Of a stretch of 64,000 nucleotides of DNA, positions 8,006 through 16,913 are shown in pieces. Within the stretch, counting starts at the first letter, position 1. Each line of letters opens with the position of its first letter. This DNA is from Arthrobacter russicus. Its GTDB lineage: Bacteria; Actinomycetota; Actinomycetes; Actinomycetales; Micrococcaceae. The stretch covers positions 1-64,000 of the forward strand of contig NZ_JAVDQF010000001.1 in the NCBI RefSeq assembly GCF_031454135.1, in the 5' to 3' direction. Both the position numbers and the translations under genes were made by a program. The notes below the pieces were generated by a model. That model ran no database searches, had not been told where the DNA came from, and worked only from the letters and a program-made list of their open reading frames with translations.

Positions 8006-9604
8006 GTGATTACCGTCCAAGACCTTGAGTTGCGCGCTGGTGCGCGCCTGTTGATGGATGAGGTGTCCTTCCGGATCGACAAGGGCGACAAAATCGGTTT
8101 GGTCGGACGCAATGGCGCCGGTAAAACCACGCTGACCCGAGTGCTGGCCGGCGAGGGCTTGCCGGCCGCCGGCAAAGTGACCCGCAGTGGCGAGATCGGC
8201 TACCTGCCCCAGGACCCGCGGACTCCGGATATGGAGCAGTTGGCCCGGGACCGGATCCTGGCCGCCCGTGATTTGGACAAGGTGGTGACCAAGCTCCGTA
8301 CCGCCGAAGCCGAAATGGCCTCCGAGGACGACAAAGTCCGGGACAAGGCGATGGCGCGCTACGACCGTCTGGAACAGGAATTCCTGGCCAACGGAGGTTA
8401 CGCCGCGGAGTCCGAAGCCGCTGCGATCTCGTCCAACCTGGCGTTGCCCGAACGGATCCTGAACCAGCCGCTGCGTACCCTCTCCGGTGGCCAGCGCCGT
8501 CGGGTGGAGCTGGCCCGAATCCTCTTTTCCGGTGCCGAGACCATGCTCCTGGACGAGCCGACCAACCACTTGGACGCGGATTCCATCACCTGGCTCCGGG
8601 ATTTCCTGAAGAACCACCAAGGCGGCCTGATCGTGATCAGCCACGACGTGGAACTACTGGAAGCGACCGTGAACAAGGTCTTCCACCTGGATGCCAACCG
8701 GGCCACGATCGACCAGTACAACTTGGGCTGGAAAAAGTACTTGGAACAGCGCGAGACCGATGAGCGCGCCCGCAAACGGGAACGCATCAACGTGGAGAAA
8801 AAAGCCACCGTGCTGATCGATCAGGCCAACAAGATGCGGGCCAAAGCGACCAAGGCCGTTGCTGCGCAGAACATGGCCCGCCGGGCCGAACGGATGCTGG
8901 CCGGCCTGGCGGAGGAACGGACCTCCGACCGGGTCGCCGCGTTGCGCTTCCCGGATCCGGCGCCGTGCGGCAAGACCCCGCTGACCGCGGAGGGGCTGAG
9001 CAAGTCCTACGGTTCGCTGGAGATCTTCACCGACGTCGATTTGGCGATCGACCGCGGGACCAAGGTCGTGGTGCTGGGCCTGAACGGCGCAGGCAAGACC
9101 ACCTTGCTGCGGATGCTCGCCGGAGTCGACAAGCCGGACACCGGAACGGTGCTGCCCGGGCACGGCCTGAAGATCGGGTATTACGCCCAGGAACACGAAA
9201 CTTTGGACACTGATCGCAGCGTCTTGGAAAACATGCGTTCGGCAGCGCCCGAGCTCCGGGACGCCGAAGTGCGCGGGATCCTGGGTTCCTTCCTGTTCTC
9301 CGGCGACGACGTCGAGAAGCCGGCCGGGGTGCTCTCCGGCGGCGAGAAGACCCGGCTGGCGCTGGCGACGATCGTGGCCTCGAGCGCAAATGTGCTGCTG
9401 CTCGATGAGCCCACCAACAACCTGGATCCGGCCAGCCGGCAGGAGATCCTCGGCGCGCTGCGCAATTACACCGGATCAGTGGTTTTGGTCAGTCACGACG
9501 AAGGCGCGGTCGAGGCGCTCAATCCGGACCGGGTGGTCTTGTTGCCGGACGGCGTGGAAGACCACTGGAGCGAAGACTACCTGGACCTGATCACCCTGGC
9601 CTGA
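8006..9604 (+). CDS. ABC-F family ribosome-associated ATPase
   Basis: 532 residues with two ABC ATPase domains and no membrane segments. Domain 1: Walker A GRNGAGKTT, signature LSGGQRRR, Walker B MLLDEPTNHLD. Domain 2: GLNGAGKTT, LSGGEKTR, LLLDEPTNNLD. Between them lies the charged linker with RARKRERINVEKKA that ABC-F proteins insert toward the ribosomal peptidyl-transferase centre. GTG start at 8006 follows AAGGAAA with good spacing. The family includes translation factors and antibiotic-resistance target protectors; nothing here separates those. It is a single gene. Confidence 0.9.
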   Translation: MITVQDLELRAGARLLMDEVSFRIDKGDKIGLVGRNGAGKTTLTRVLAGEGLPAAGKVTRSGEIGYLPQDPRTPDMEQLARDRILAARDLDKVVTKLRTAEAEMASEDDKVRDKAMARYDRLEQEFLANGGYAAESEAAAISSNLALPERILNQPLRTLSGGQRRRVELARILFSGAETMLLDEPTNHLDADSITWLRDFLKNHQGGLIVISHDVELLEATVNKVFHLDANRATIDQYNLGWKKYLEQRETDERARKRERINVEKKATVLIDQANKMRAKATKAVAAQNMARRAERMLAGLAEERTSDRVAALRFPDPAPCGKTPLTAEGLSKSYGSLEIFTDVDLAIDRGTKVVVLGLNGAGKTTLLRMLAGVDKPDTGTVLPGHGLKIGYYAQEHETLDTDRSVLENMRSAAPELRDAEVRGILGSFLFSGDDVEKPAGVLSGGEKTRLALATIVASSANVLLLDEPTNNLDPASRQEILGALRNYTGSVVLVSHDEGAVEALNPDRVVLLPDGVEDHWSEDYLDLITLA

Positions 9605-9614
9605 GGCCCTGGTT

Positions 9615-10109
9615 TCAGCGCACTTGCAGTGGCTGCGCGCCGGTGATCCGGAGCAATTCCGGGTACTCGATGGAAAACATCGAGAGGTGGTCGCCGGCAC
9701 CGGCCCAGAGTATCGGCTGTTCGGCCAAACTGGCGTCGACGATGGTGCGGATCGGCCGCGGGTGGCCCAAGGGAGCCACTCCGCCGACGTGCTGGCCGGT
9801 GTGCTCGAAGACGAAGGCCGGGCTGGCCCGGCGGATTTTGCCGCAACCGAGCAGGGTCGCGACCAATCCGGTGTTCACCCGTGCAGCGCCGCTCGCCACA
9901 ATCAGCAATGGTTCTGCGGCCAACTCGAAGATCAGGCTGTTGGCGATCGAGCCGAGATCGCAACCGAGCGCCTTGGCCGCGGCCTCGGCGGTCGGCACAC
10001 CGTCGTCGAGCGTCACGATGCGGTCTTCGGCGCCGGCAGCCAGCAGGGCCTGGCGCACCAAGCCGACCGGATCGGGCAACTCGGCGCCGGGGCCCGGCGA
10101 GTCAGCCAC
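9615..10109 (-). CDS. YbaK/EbsC-type aminoacyl-tRNA deacylase
   Basis: 164 residues matching the YbaK/ProX editing-domain family: the IANSLIF segment, the conserved lysine in CGKIRRAS and the glycine-rich VGGVAPLGHP loop are visible. These proteins hydrolyse mischarged tRNA (typically Cys- or Ala-tRNA-Pro) in the cytoplasm. The GTG start overlaps the end of the SURF1 gene by 8 bases, and homologues of this length begin just before LVRQAL, which supports this start over longer readings. Last gene of a four-gene operon. Confidence 0.85.
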   Translation of the reverse strand: MADSPGPGAELPDPVGLVRQALLAAGAEDRIVTLDDGVPTAEAAAKALGCDLGSIANSLIFELAAEPLLIVASGAARVNTGLVATLLGCGKIRRASPAFVFEHTGQHVGGVAPLGHPRPIRTIVDASLAEQPILWAGAGDHLSMFSIEYPELLRITGAQPLQVR

Positions 10110-11061
10110 GCAGGGTGTCCTGGGTTTCCGGCCGTGCCGCTTGCGGCCGGGGCGTCGGCGATGTCCGCATCGGAGCCTGACCGCCCTCGAAGCCCTGGGC
10201 ATCCAGCATCGCATCCTCTTCCTGCTCCGCGCTGGCTTGCCTGCGGTGCCGCCGGGCCGCAGCCTTGGCGGCGTTCTGGAATGCCGAGCCGCGACCCAGC
10301 TCGTCTTCCGGTTGCAGGCCGCCTTCGGCTTCCAAGCGATTGAGCTTGGCCTGTTGGAAGGCGATGTAGCCGAAGCCTATGAAGAACAGCACGCCGAAGG
10401 CGAACCATTGCATGGCGTAGGACAGGTTGGTGCCTTCATTCACGCTGGGCACCAGGAAACCCGCCGGGTTCTGGGCTGCGGCCGGAGTTTCCTGGGCCAT
10501 CTGCAGGTAGGCGCCGGTGAGCACCGGATAGCTCAGTTCCCGGGCATAGGCCGGCAGGTTGATCGAGGCGATCTGCCCCTCGGGCGCACCCCGGGCCAAT
10601 TCCGGCTCGCTCGGCTTCAGCCGGCCGACGACGGTGATCTGGCCGCTCACCGGTTCCGGGATCAGATCCGGGCGGCCGGCTTCCTGGTTGCCGATCGGCA
10701 ACCAGCCCCGGTCGATGATGACGGTCTCGCCGGTGACCAACCGGAACGGGACCACGACTTCGTAGCCTGGTTGGCCGTTGAGCGGCCGATTCCGGACCAC
10801 TCGCTGGTCGCTCACCTGATAGCTTCCGGTGAGCTGGACCTGAGTCCATTCCTTGGCCTGGTCGAACTGGCTGAAAACCGGTTTCGCGGCTTCGAAACTG
10901 ATCGGTGCCGCCGAATAGTTGTTGGTGATCCGGGTGATGTTCTGCACCACCTCGGCCCGGCGTTCCATCTGCCAGACGCCCAGACCTGCGGCGACCGTGG
11001 CGAAGAACGCAGCCAGCACGAAATAGCCCAGCCAACGCCTGCTGAAGAGGAAGCGGTACAT
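10102..11061 (-). CDS. SURF1 family cytochrome c oxidase assembly protein
   Basis: 319 residues with the SURF1 layout: an N-terminal membrane helix (YFVLAAFFATVAAGLGVWQ), a large external domain with RPLNGQPGYEVVVPF and IDRGWLP, and a second helix near the C terminus (FAFGVLFFIGFGYIAF). SURF1 helps insert heme a into cytochrome oxidase subunit I. A polar tail of about 80 residues follows the second helix. The ATG shares one base with the stop of the small upstream gene (TGATG). Confidence 0.9.
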   Translation of the reverse strand: MYRFLFSRRWLGYFVLAAFFATVAAGLGVWQMERRAEVVQNITRITNNYSAAPISFEAAKPVFSQFDQAKEWTQVQLTGSYQVSDQRVVRNRPLNGQPGYEVVVPFRLVTGETVIIDRGWLPIGNQEAGRPDLIPEPVSGQITVVGRLKPSEPELARGAPEGQIASINLPAYARELSYPVLTGAYLQMAQETPAAAQNPAGFLVPSVNEGTNLSYAMQWFAFGVLFFIGFGYIAFQQAKLNRLEAEGGLQPEDELGRGSAFQNAAKAAARRHRRQASAEQEEDAMLDAQGFEGGQAPMRTSPTPRPQAARPETQDTLRG

Positions 11062-11300
11062 CAGTGCCCCGCTTCGCCGTCGATGGCAACGGTGTCCCGG
11101 AAGAAGCCGCGCAGTTTCAAATAGTCCTCCAACCATTCCCGGTGTTCATCACAGGCCGACCAGATCTTGAGCCGTTCCGGTGTGTGCACTTTCGGATTGT
11201 TCCAGCGCAGATTCCAGCGGGCACCCGAACGGCACCCTTTGCGCGAGCATTGTGCGGCGACCGGCCCGTCCGCGGTGCCGAGGCTGTCCAGGAAACTCAT
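11061..11300 (-). CDS. Small conserved protein with putative zinc site
   Basis: 79 residues, no signal or membrane segment. Contains CSRKGC near the N terminus and ACDEHREW later, so four Cys/His ligands for a metal could be present. The family recurs beside SURF1 in actinobacteria, but I know no established function. It overlaps the upstream DUF3099 gene by 4 bases (ATGA) and the SURF1 gene by 1, so translation is coupled across three genes. Confidence 0.75.
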   Translation of the reverse strand: MSFLDSLGTADGPVAAQCSRKGCRSGARWNLRWNNPKVHTPERLKIWSACDEHREWLEDYLKLRGFFRDTVAIDGEAGH

Positions 11301-11698
11301 GCGGCGCCGTCCTGCTGGGCCGGCGGCGGATCCGCTTCGGCATCAGGCACCACTTCGCCCTGCAGCAGCACCGGTTCGGGTTCCGGGGCCGGCTCGTCCG
11401 CGGCCGGCAGCTCGGCTTGCGGCGCGTGGTCCAGCAGAGCGTTCTCATCCGGGCTGACCGTATCCCCGCCGCCATTGGCGATGATCACTGCGAACCACGG
11501 GATGAACACGGCGCCGAGGATCGGCAGCACTTTCCACCAGCCGGGAACCACGAAGAGCAATCCCAGGCAGACCATGCGGATTCCCATCGCTACGCCGTAT
11601 TTGACCATCCGAGCGCGCATGTCTTCGCTGTGCGCGGTGTGCGCGCTCGTGATCTTCGCTACTTCGTCGCCTTGGCTCAAGGTCTGGTGTCTGCTCAC
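11297..11698 (-). CDS. DUF3099-like membrane protein
   Basis: 133 residues. After a polar N terminus (ITSAHTAHSEDMRARM) come two adjacent membrane helices (GIRMVCLGLLFVV and VLPILGAVFIPWFAVIIA), the DUF3099 pattern, followed by an acidic, proline-rich tail. GTG start at 11698 places the conserved part correctly; the upstream open frame is low-complexity. Function unknown. First gene of the DUF3099, zinc-site protein, SURF1, YbaK operon, so a role in respiratory-complex assembly is possible but not shown. Confidence 0.75.
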   Translation of the reverse strand: MSRHQTLSQGDEVAKITSAHTAHSEDMRARMVKYGVAMGIRMVCLGLLFVVPGWWKVLPILGAVFIPWFAVIIANGGGDTVSPDENALLDHAPQAELPAADEPAPEPEPVLLQGEVVPDAEADPPPAQQDGAA

Positions 11699-11886
11699 TG
11701 AGGTCTGTTCTGAACGGAATCGGGATTCGTCGTCGGGCCGGGATGCAGGCCCATCCCATTCTCCCACCGCTTGAGTCCGCGGACAAACAGGCGGCGCCCT
11801 TGGCGTGCCCGGCCTCGCCTCGGCAGTTCCCGGGCCCGGAACCGATAGGATCTTAGGCGAGCAAGCGAATCGGACAAGAGGAACAG

Positions 11887-12618
11887 GTGCAGGAGATGGC
11901 TGACGCCGCAAACGGCCGCAGTGTGTTGATCACTGGCGGAAATCGGGGGATCGGCTTGGCGATCGCCGAGGCTTTCCTGGCCAACGGGGACCAGGTCGCG
12001 GTGACTTTCCGCAGCCAGACGGAGCTGCCGGAAGGGATCTTGGGCGTGCAGGCCGATGTCACCGACGAAGCCAGCGTCGATGCTGCCTTCAGCGCAGTCG
12101 AAGCCGCGCATGGGCCGGTGGAAATCGTGGTGGCCAACGCCGGGATCACCAAGGACACCTTGTTGCTGCGGATGAGCGAGGACGATTTCACCTCGGTGAT
12201 CGACACCAATCTCACCGGTGCTTTCCGGGTGATCAAGCGCGCATCGCGGGGCATGATCAAGCTGCGCAAGGGACGGGTGATCCTGATTTCCTCGGTGTCC
12301 GGGCTGTACGGCGCGCCCGGCCAGATCAACTACTCGGCGTCCAAGGCGGGCATGGTCGGAATCGCGCGTTCGCTGACCCGGGAACTCGGCTCGCGCAACA
12401 TCACCGCGAATGTGGTGGCGCCCGGCATGATCCGGACCGATATGACGGACGAACTGCCCGAGCAGACCAAGCGGGACTACCTCGCTGCGATTCCGGCCGG
12501 GCGGTTCGCCGAGGCTTCGGAGGTCGCCGACGTGGTGCGCTGGCTCAGCAGCGACGAAGCCGGCTACATCTCCGGTGCGGTGATCCCGGTCGACGGCGGA
12601 CTGGGCATGGGCCATTGA
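11887..12618 (+). CDS. fabG: 3-oxoacyl-ACP reductase, MabA/FabG1-like
   Basis: 243-residue classical SDR. NADPH site TGGNRGIG, NAG motif, catalytic Ser-Tyr-Lys in SSVSGLYG and YSASK. It resembles mycobacterial MabA strongly, including the end SGAVIPVDGGLGMGH, where MabA reads SGAVIPVDGGMGMGH. It would reduce beta-ketoacyl-ACP in fatty-acid synthesis. GTG start with AGAGGA just upstream; an ATG three codons later is an alternative. In mycobacteria the next gene is InhA; here it is another SDR. Confidence 0.9.
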   Translation: MQEMADAANGRSVLITGGNRGIGLAIAEAFLANGDQVAVTFRSQTELPEGILGVQADVTDEASVDAAFSAVEAAHGPVEIVVANAGITKDTLLLRMSEDDFTSVIDTNLTGAFRVIKRASRGMIKLRKGRVILISSVSGLYGAPGQINYSASKAGMVGIARSLTRELGSRNITANVVAPGMIRTDMTDELPEQTKRDYLAAIPAGRFAEASEVADVVRWLSSDEAGYISGAVIPVDGGLGMGH

Positions 12619-12668
12619 GCCCGGCGGATCAAACGGATTTTGAGGAAGCATTCAGGAAAGGCAGCAAA

Positions 12669-13412
12669 ATGGCAGATTTGACCGGCAAAACGGCGCTGAT
12701 CACCGGTTCTTCGCGGGGGATCGGGGCCGATGTGGCGAAGTTCTTGGCCGCCGAGGGTGCAGCCGTAGTGGTCAACTACCGGCAGAAGGCGCCGCGCGCG
12801 AACAAGGTCGTGGCGGAGATCGAAGCCGCCGGCGGCAAGGCGGTTGCGGTGGGCGCAGACCTGACTGCGGCCGAGGGGGTCAAAGCCCTGGTCGACGCCG
12901 CAGTGTCGAATTTCGGCGGCCTGGATTACTTGGTGCTCAACGCATCCGGCGGCATGGAGACCTCGATGGGTTCCGACTACGCCTTGGCCTTGAACCGGGA
13001 TGCCCAAGTGGCGATGCTCGAAGCTGCTGCGGAGGTGATGCCGGCAGGATCCCGCGTGGTATTCATCACGAGCCACCAAGCGCACTTCATCAACGACGTC
13101 GCCACGATGGACGCCTACGAGCCGGTGGCGCGCAGCAAGCGCGCCGGTGAAGACGCGTTGCGAGCTTTGATCCCGGATATGGACGCGAAGGGGATCAGTT
13201 TCGTCGTGGTCTCCGGTGACATGATCGAGGGAACGATTACCGCGACCTTGCTGGACCGGGCGCAACCGGGTGCCATCGAAGCCCGCCGTGCGGATGCCGG
13301 ACGGCTCTATTCGGTCGCCGAGTTCGCCGCCGAAGTGGCCAAAGCGGTAACCGCCGACCTGCCGACCGGGCACACCGAATACGTCGGCGGCGCGGAGTCG
13401 TTCCGCAAATAG
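12669..13412 (+). CDS. SDR oxidoreductase next to fabG, with Y-X6-K active site
   Basis: 247 residues, Rossmann motif TGSSRGIG, then VLNASGG in place of NNAG, a serine in FITSHQAH and the pair YEPVARSK. The tyrosine and lysine are separated by six residues, the spacing of enoyl-ACP reductases, rather than the three of classical SDRs. The glycine motif, however, is classical rather than InhA-like. ATG preceded by AGGAAAGG. It occupies the position of inhA after a mabA-like gene, so a role in fatty-acid reduction is a reasonable but unproven idea. Confidence 0.8.
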   Translation: MADLTGKTALITGSSRGIGADVAKFLAAEGAAVVVNYRQKAPRANKVVAEIEAAGGKAVAVGADLTAAEGVKALVDAAVSNFGGLDYLVLNASGGMETSMGSDYALALNRDAQVAMLEAAAEVMPAGSRVVFITSHQAHFINDVATMDAYEPVARSKRAGEDALRALIPDMDAKGISFVVVSGDMIEGTITATLLDRAQPGAIEARRADAGRLYSVAEFAAEVAKAVTADLPTGHTEYVGGAESFRK

Positions 13413-13424
13413 CCGCTCCGCCAA

Positions 13425-13504
13425 CCGCAGGCCCGTCCAATTCGCCGGTTCAGTGGGCAGAGACGTCTGAGCCCACTGAACACCTGAGTTGGACGGGCCT
13501 GCGG
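13425..13504. repeat. Nested perfect palindrome between convergent genes
   Basis: Outer arms of 16 bp (CCGCAGGCCCGTCCAA and its complement at 13489-13504) enclose inner arms of 11 bp (GTTCAGTGGGC at 13448, complement at 13471-13481) around the 8-bp palindrome AGACGTCT. It lies between the SDR stop and the serB stop, so it may serve as a two-way terminator, but its nested design exceeds what that needs. Confidence 0.85.
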
Positions 13505-13520
13505 CGTCGGTGCCGGAAGG

Positions 13521-14402
13521 TCAGAGGCCGGCCAGGTCCACTACCAGGTCGAGCCGCCAGATCGCGGCATCTGCGGCCTCGACCACTGCGGGCTTGGCAT
13601 TGAAGGCGACGCTGAAACCGGCTGCGGACATCATGTCCAGATCGTTGGCGCCGTCGCCGATCGCGATGCTCGCGCCGAGCGGAATGCCGACTGCAGCGCT
13701 CCATTGCCGGAGCGCCTGCGCCTTGGCCGCGCGATCGATGATTCGGCCTCGGACCCGTCCGGTCAGCCGGCCGTCCTCGACTTCCAGATCGTTGGCCGTG
13801 GCGAAATCGAGGCCCAAGCGAGCGGCGATCGGAGCCAGGATTTGGCTGAACCCGCCGGAGACTGCGGCAACTGTATGGCCGCCAGCCCGGGCCGTGCGGA
13901 TCAGCCGTTCGGCGCCAGGGGAGAATCGGATCGCCTCGTGGACCTCGCCGAATACGGTTTCCGGCAGGCCGGCCAAGGTCTGCACCCGGGCATGCAGGCT
14001 CTGTTCGAAATCGAGCTCTCCGCGCATGGCTGCTTCGGTGACCGCCCGGACTTCCTCGGCCCGCCCGGCGTGCGCGGCGAGGAGTTCGATGACTTCCTGT
14101 TGGATCAGCGTCGAGTCGACGTCCATGACGATCAATTTCTTGGCGCCTTCGCGCAAGGAGGTGGGCACCAAAGCGGTGGAAACCGGTGCTTTGGCGAAGG
14201 TTCCACGGAGCAGGTCCCGGGTTTGCCGGATCTGCTCGGACGGCAGTTCCAGAGTCTGGCTGTGGAACGAATAATCCGGCGTCCGGCCGTCTCTGGGGCC
14301 GGTGGTGGAGTCCGTGAACCGGGCGATCGCTTCGTCGAATCGACGGCATTGCTGTGCGGTCAGTTCGGGGGCATAACAAAATGCGGCGTAACGATCGGGC
14401 AT
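13521..14402 (-). CDS. serB: Phosphoserine phosphatase
   Basis: 293 residues. HAD-superfamily motif I DVDSTL, with the two catalytic aspartates followed by the IQQEVIELLA segment typical of SerB; later SGGF (motif II), KAQAL (motif III lysine) and GDGANDLDM (motif IV). It makes L-serine from phosphoserine in the cytoplasm. The first 90 residues are less conserved and may correspond to the regulatory N-terminal domain of actinobacterial SerB. The start is 53 bases from the divergent ABC ATPase gene. Confidence 0.92.
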   Translation of the reverse strand: MPDRYAAFCYAPELTAQQCRRFDEAIARFTDSTTGPRDGRTPDYSFHSQTLELPSEQIRQTRDLLRGTFAKAPVSTALVPTSLREGAKKLIVMDVDSTLIQQEVIELLAAHAGRAEEVRAVTEAAMRGELDFEQSLHARVQTLAGLPETVFGEVHEAIRFSPGAERLIRTARAGGHTVAAVSGGFSQILAPIAARLGLDFATANDLEVEDGRLTGRVRGRIIDRAAKAQALRQWSAAVGIPLGASIAIGDGANDLDMMSAAGFSVAFNAKPAVVEAADAAIWRLDLVVDLAGL

Positions 14403-14467
14403 GGCCTACAGTCTACGCACTGCCACGGTTCGCGTTCGATACATGACGTGGCCTAATGTCTTGTTCT

Positions 14468-15250
14468 ATGGGTGATGTTCTCGAATTGGCTTCCGTGCGC
14501 GTTGTGCGCGGCACAACGACCATGCTGGACGATGTTTCGTGGACGGTCAAAGAAGGTGAACGGTGGGTGGTGCTTGGCCCCAACGGCGCCGGAAAGACCA
14601 CCTTGCTGCAGATCGCCGGGGCCCGGATGCATCCGACGTCGGGCATGGTGGGGATTTTGGACGAAATCCTGGGCGCGGTGGACGTTTTCGAATTGCGGCC
14701 CCGGATCGGCTTGGCTTCGGCCGCTCTGGCGAAGCAGATCCCGGAGCACGAAAAGGTGCTCAACGTGGTGGTGACCGCGGCATACGGAGTGACCGGCCGC
14801 TGGCGGGAGAGCTACGAGCGCGACGACGAACGGCGGGCTTTCGCTTTGTTGGACGCCTGGGGCATGTCGACCTTCCTGAACCGGCCGTTCTCCTCATTGA
14901 GCGAAGGCGAACGCAAGCGGGTGCAGATCGCCCGAGCCTTGATGACCGATCCGGAATTCCTGCTGCTGGACGAGCCGGCCGCCGGCCTGGACCTGGCCGG
15001 GCGGGAAGACCTGGTGCAGCGGCTGACCGGCTTGGCAGAGGATCCGACGGCGCCGGCGATCGTCCTGGTCACCCACCATCTCGAAGAGGTCCCGCCCGGC
15101 TTCACGCACGCATTGTTGATGCGCGACGGCGGTGTGGTCGCGCAAGGCGAAATCGCCGAGGTGCTCACTGAAGAACACCTCTCCAAAACTTTCGGCATCG
15201 CGCTGGAGGTGACCCGGCACAACGGGCGCTTCAGCGCCGTAGCGCGCTAA
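14468..15250 (+). CDS. ABC transporter ATP-binding protein
   Basis: One ABC ATPase domain of 260 residues: Walker A GPNGAGKTT, signature LSEGERKR, Walker B LLLDEPAAGLD, switch VTHHLEE. No permease lies next to it, so the partner is unknown. I chose ATG 14468 because TAATGT at 14454-14459 is a fair -10 box at the distance expected for a leaderless transcript, and because no ribosome site is seen; ATG 14456 is the alternative. It resembles the ModF-like stand-alone ATPases in general plan only. Confidence 0.8.
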   Translation: MGDVLELASVRVVRGTTTMLDDVSWTVKEGERWVVLGPNGAGKTTLLQIAGARMHPTSGMVGILDEILGAVDVFELRPRIGLASAALAKQIPEHEKVLNVVVTAAYGVTGRWRESYERDDERRAFALLDAWGMSTFLNRPFSSLSEGERKRVQIARALMTDPEFLLLDEPAAGLDLAGREDLVQRLTGLAEDPTAPAIVLVTHHLEEVPPGFTHALLMRDGGVVAQGEIAEVLTEEHLSKTFGIALEVTRHNGRFSAVAR

Positions 15251-15266
15251 GGCTCCGGGGGCTCTG

Positions 15267-16058
15267 ATGCTCGACCTGACCTGGTGGAGCGGGGTGCTCG
15301 TCGCGATTGCCGGCCTCTGGGCCGGTACGGTCAACACGGTGGTGGGTTCCGGGACTCTGGTGACTTTCCCGGTGCTGGTCGCTCTGGGCACAATCCCGGT
15401 GACCGCATCCATTTCCAACGCGATGGGCTTGGTCGCCGGAAACGCCTCCGGCGCTTGGGGCTACCGCAAAGAACTCAAGGGCCTCGGCGGCCAGGTGCTG
15501 AAGCTGCTCCCGGCCTCGATTCTGGGCGGCATCGTGGGCGCCTGGCTGCTGCTGCATTTGCCCGCCACGGTGTTCGGCATCGTGGCGCCGATTTTGATCG
15601 TGGTCGCGTTGGTGATGGTGATTTTCCAGCCGAAACTGCAGCGTTGGGTGGCCGGGCGGCGCCGGGACGGCGGAACCGGCCCCAGCCATTCGGTGCTGCT
15701 GACCGTGCTGGTTTTCCTCACCGGCGTTTACGGCGGCTATTTCGTCGCGGCCCAGGGAATTCTGCTGGTCGGGATCTTCGGCATCCTGCTCAGCGGCACC
15801 ATGCAGGCGGCCAATGCGATGAAAAACGTACTGGTGCTCGCGGTCAACGTGGTGGCGGCGCTGTCCTATCTGATTTTCGCCTTCGACCGGATCGATTGGC
15901 CGGTGGTCGCGGTGATTGCGGTCTCCTCGCTGATCGGCGGGTACATCGGCTCGACGATCGGCCGCAAACTCAAGCCCGTGGTGCTGCGTACTTTCATCGT
16001 GCTGCTGGGCCTGGTGGCGCTGTACTTCATGCTCGGCAAACTCTTCGGCTGGGCGTGA
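15267..16058 (+). CDS. TSUP family (TauE/SafE) membrane transporter
   Basis: 263 residues, eight or so hydrophobic segments in two halves. Opening segment IAGLWAGTVNTVVGSGTLVTF carries the G-x-x-G-x-x-N-x-x-x-G-x-G pattern of TSUP proteins, and the second half repeats it as GVYGGYFVAAQGI. The family exports sulfite or small organosulfonates and similar anions; the substrate is not evident. Starts 16 bases after the ABC ATPase gene and overlaps the methyltransferase gene by 4 bases (GTGA), forming a three-gene run. Confidence 0.85.
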   Translation: MLDLTWWSGVLVAIAGLWAGTVNTVVGSGTLVTFPVLVALGTIPVTASISNAMGLVAGNASGAWGYRKELKGLGGQVLKLLPASILGGIVGAWLLLHLPATVFGIVAPILIVVALVMVIFQPKLQRWVAGRRRDGGTGPSHSVLLTVLVFLTGVYGGYFVAAQGILLVGIFGILLSGTMQAANAMKNVLVLAVNVVAALSYLIFAFDRIDWPVVAVIAVSSLIGGYIGSTIGRKLKPVVLRTFIVLLGLVALYFMLGKLFGWA

Positions 16059-16852
16059 TCATCCGGCTGGACTCGGCGGACGACGCGCGGGTCAAAGATT
16101 ACGGCAAGCTCACCGATACCCAGCTGCGGCGCAGCGTCGAAGCCGCACAAGGGCTGTACATCGCGGAGAGCTCCAAGGTGCTGCGCCGGGCGTTGGCCGC
16201 CGGCCACCGGCCCCGTTCGTTCTTCATGGCGGAGAAGTGGCTGGACAGCCTGGCCGATGTCTTCGCCGCCCACCCGGAGACGCCGGTGTATTGCGGCTCG
16301 GATGCGGTGCTCGAGGAAATCACCGGCTTCCACTTGCACCGCGGCGCGTTAGCAGCGATGGACCGGCCCGAGCCGGTGGATTTCCGCAGTCTGCTGGCTG
16401 GTGCCCGGCGGCTCGCGGTACTGGAAGACATCGTGGACCACACTAATCTGGGTGCGATTTTCCGTTCTGCCGCCGCGCTGGACGTCGATGCGGTGCTGAT
16501 CAGCCCGCGCTGCGCGGATCCGCTGTACCGGCGCAGCATCCGGGTCAGCATGGGCACGGTGTTCCAGGTGCCCTGGGCCAGGCTGCCGCAGTGGCCCGAT
16601 GATCTCGGGGTACTCCAGGTGGCTGGCTTCCGCACCGTGGCCTTGGCCTTAGCCGACGACGCTCTCAGCCTTGACCAGTTGGCGGCGGACCCGCCGGAGC
16701 GGCTCGCCTTGATCCTGGGTACCGAGGGGGAGGGGCTCAGCGCGGCGACCCTCGCCGCGGCCGATGCCTCGGTGATGATCCCGATGAGCGGCGGAGTCGA
16801 TTCGCTCAACGTCGCGGCGGCCTCCGCGGTGGCGTTCTGGGCGGTGCGGTAG
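16055..16852 (+). CDS. TrmH/SpoU family RNA 2'-O-methyltransferase
   Basis: 265 residues. An N-terminal substrate-binding part (GLYIAESSKVLRRAL) precedes the SPOUT knot: LEDIVDHTNLGAIFRSAAAL (motif 1), LILGTEGEGL (motif 2) and VMIPMSGGVDSLNVAAASAVA (motif 3). It would methylate a ribose in rRNA or tRNA using SAM. GTG start overlaps the TSUP stop. It ends at AVR-stop, whereas a displaced second copy of its last 95 bases at 20833-20927 reads on to a longer C terminus, so the current end was probably supplied by the adjacent island. Confidence 0.9.
   Translation: MIIRLDSADDARVKDYGKLTDTQLRRSVEAAQGLYIAESSKVLRRALAAGHRPRSFFMAEKWLDSLADVFAAHPETPVYCGSDAVLEEITGFHLHRGALAAMDRPEPVDFRSLLAGARRLAVLEDIVDHTNLGAIFRSAAALDVDAVLISPRCADPLYRRSIRVSMGTVFQVPWARLPQWPDDLGVLQVAGFRTVALALADDALSLDQLAADPPERLALILGTEGEGLSAATLAAADASVMIPMSGGVDSLNVAAASAVAFWAVR
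16754..16848. repeat. Left copy of the 95-bp TrmH 3'-end duplication
   Basis: Matches 20833-20927 at 90 of 95 positions. All five differences fall in third codon positions and are synonymous in the methyltransferase frame. Together the two copies bracket the 4-kb accessory island. Confidence 0.9.
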
Positions 16853-16913
16853 CGGTTTGGTAATAGTTTTGGTAGGAGTGTAGGTCGGGGGATCCTTTCC
16901 TGTAGCGGTTTGT

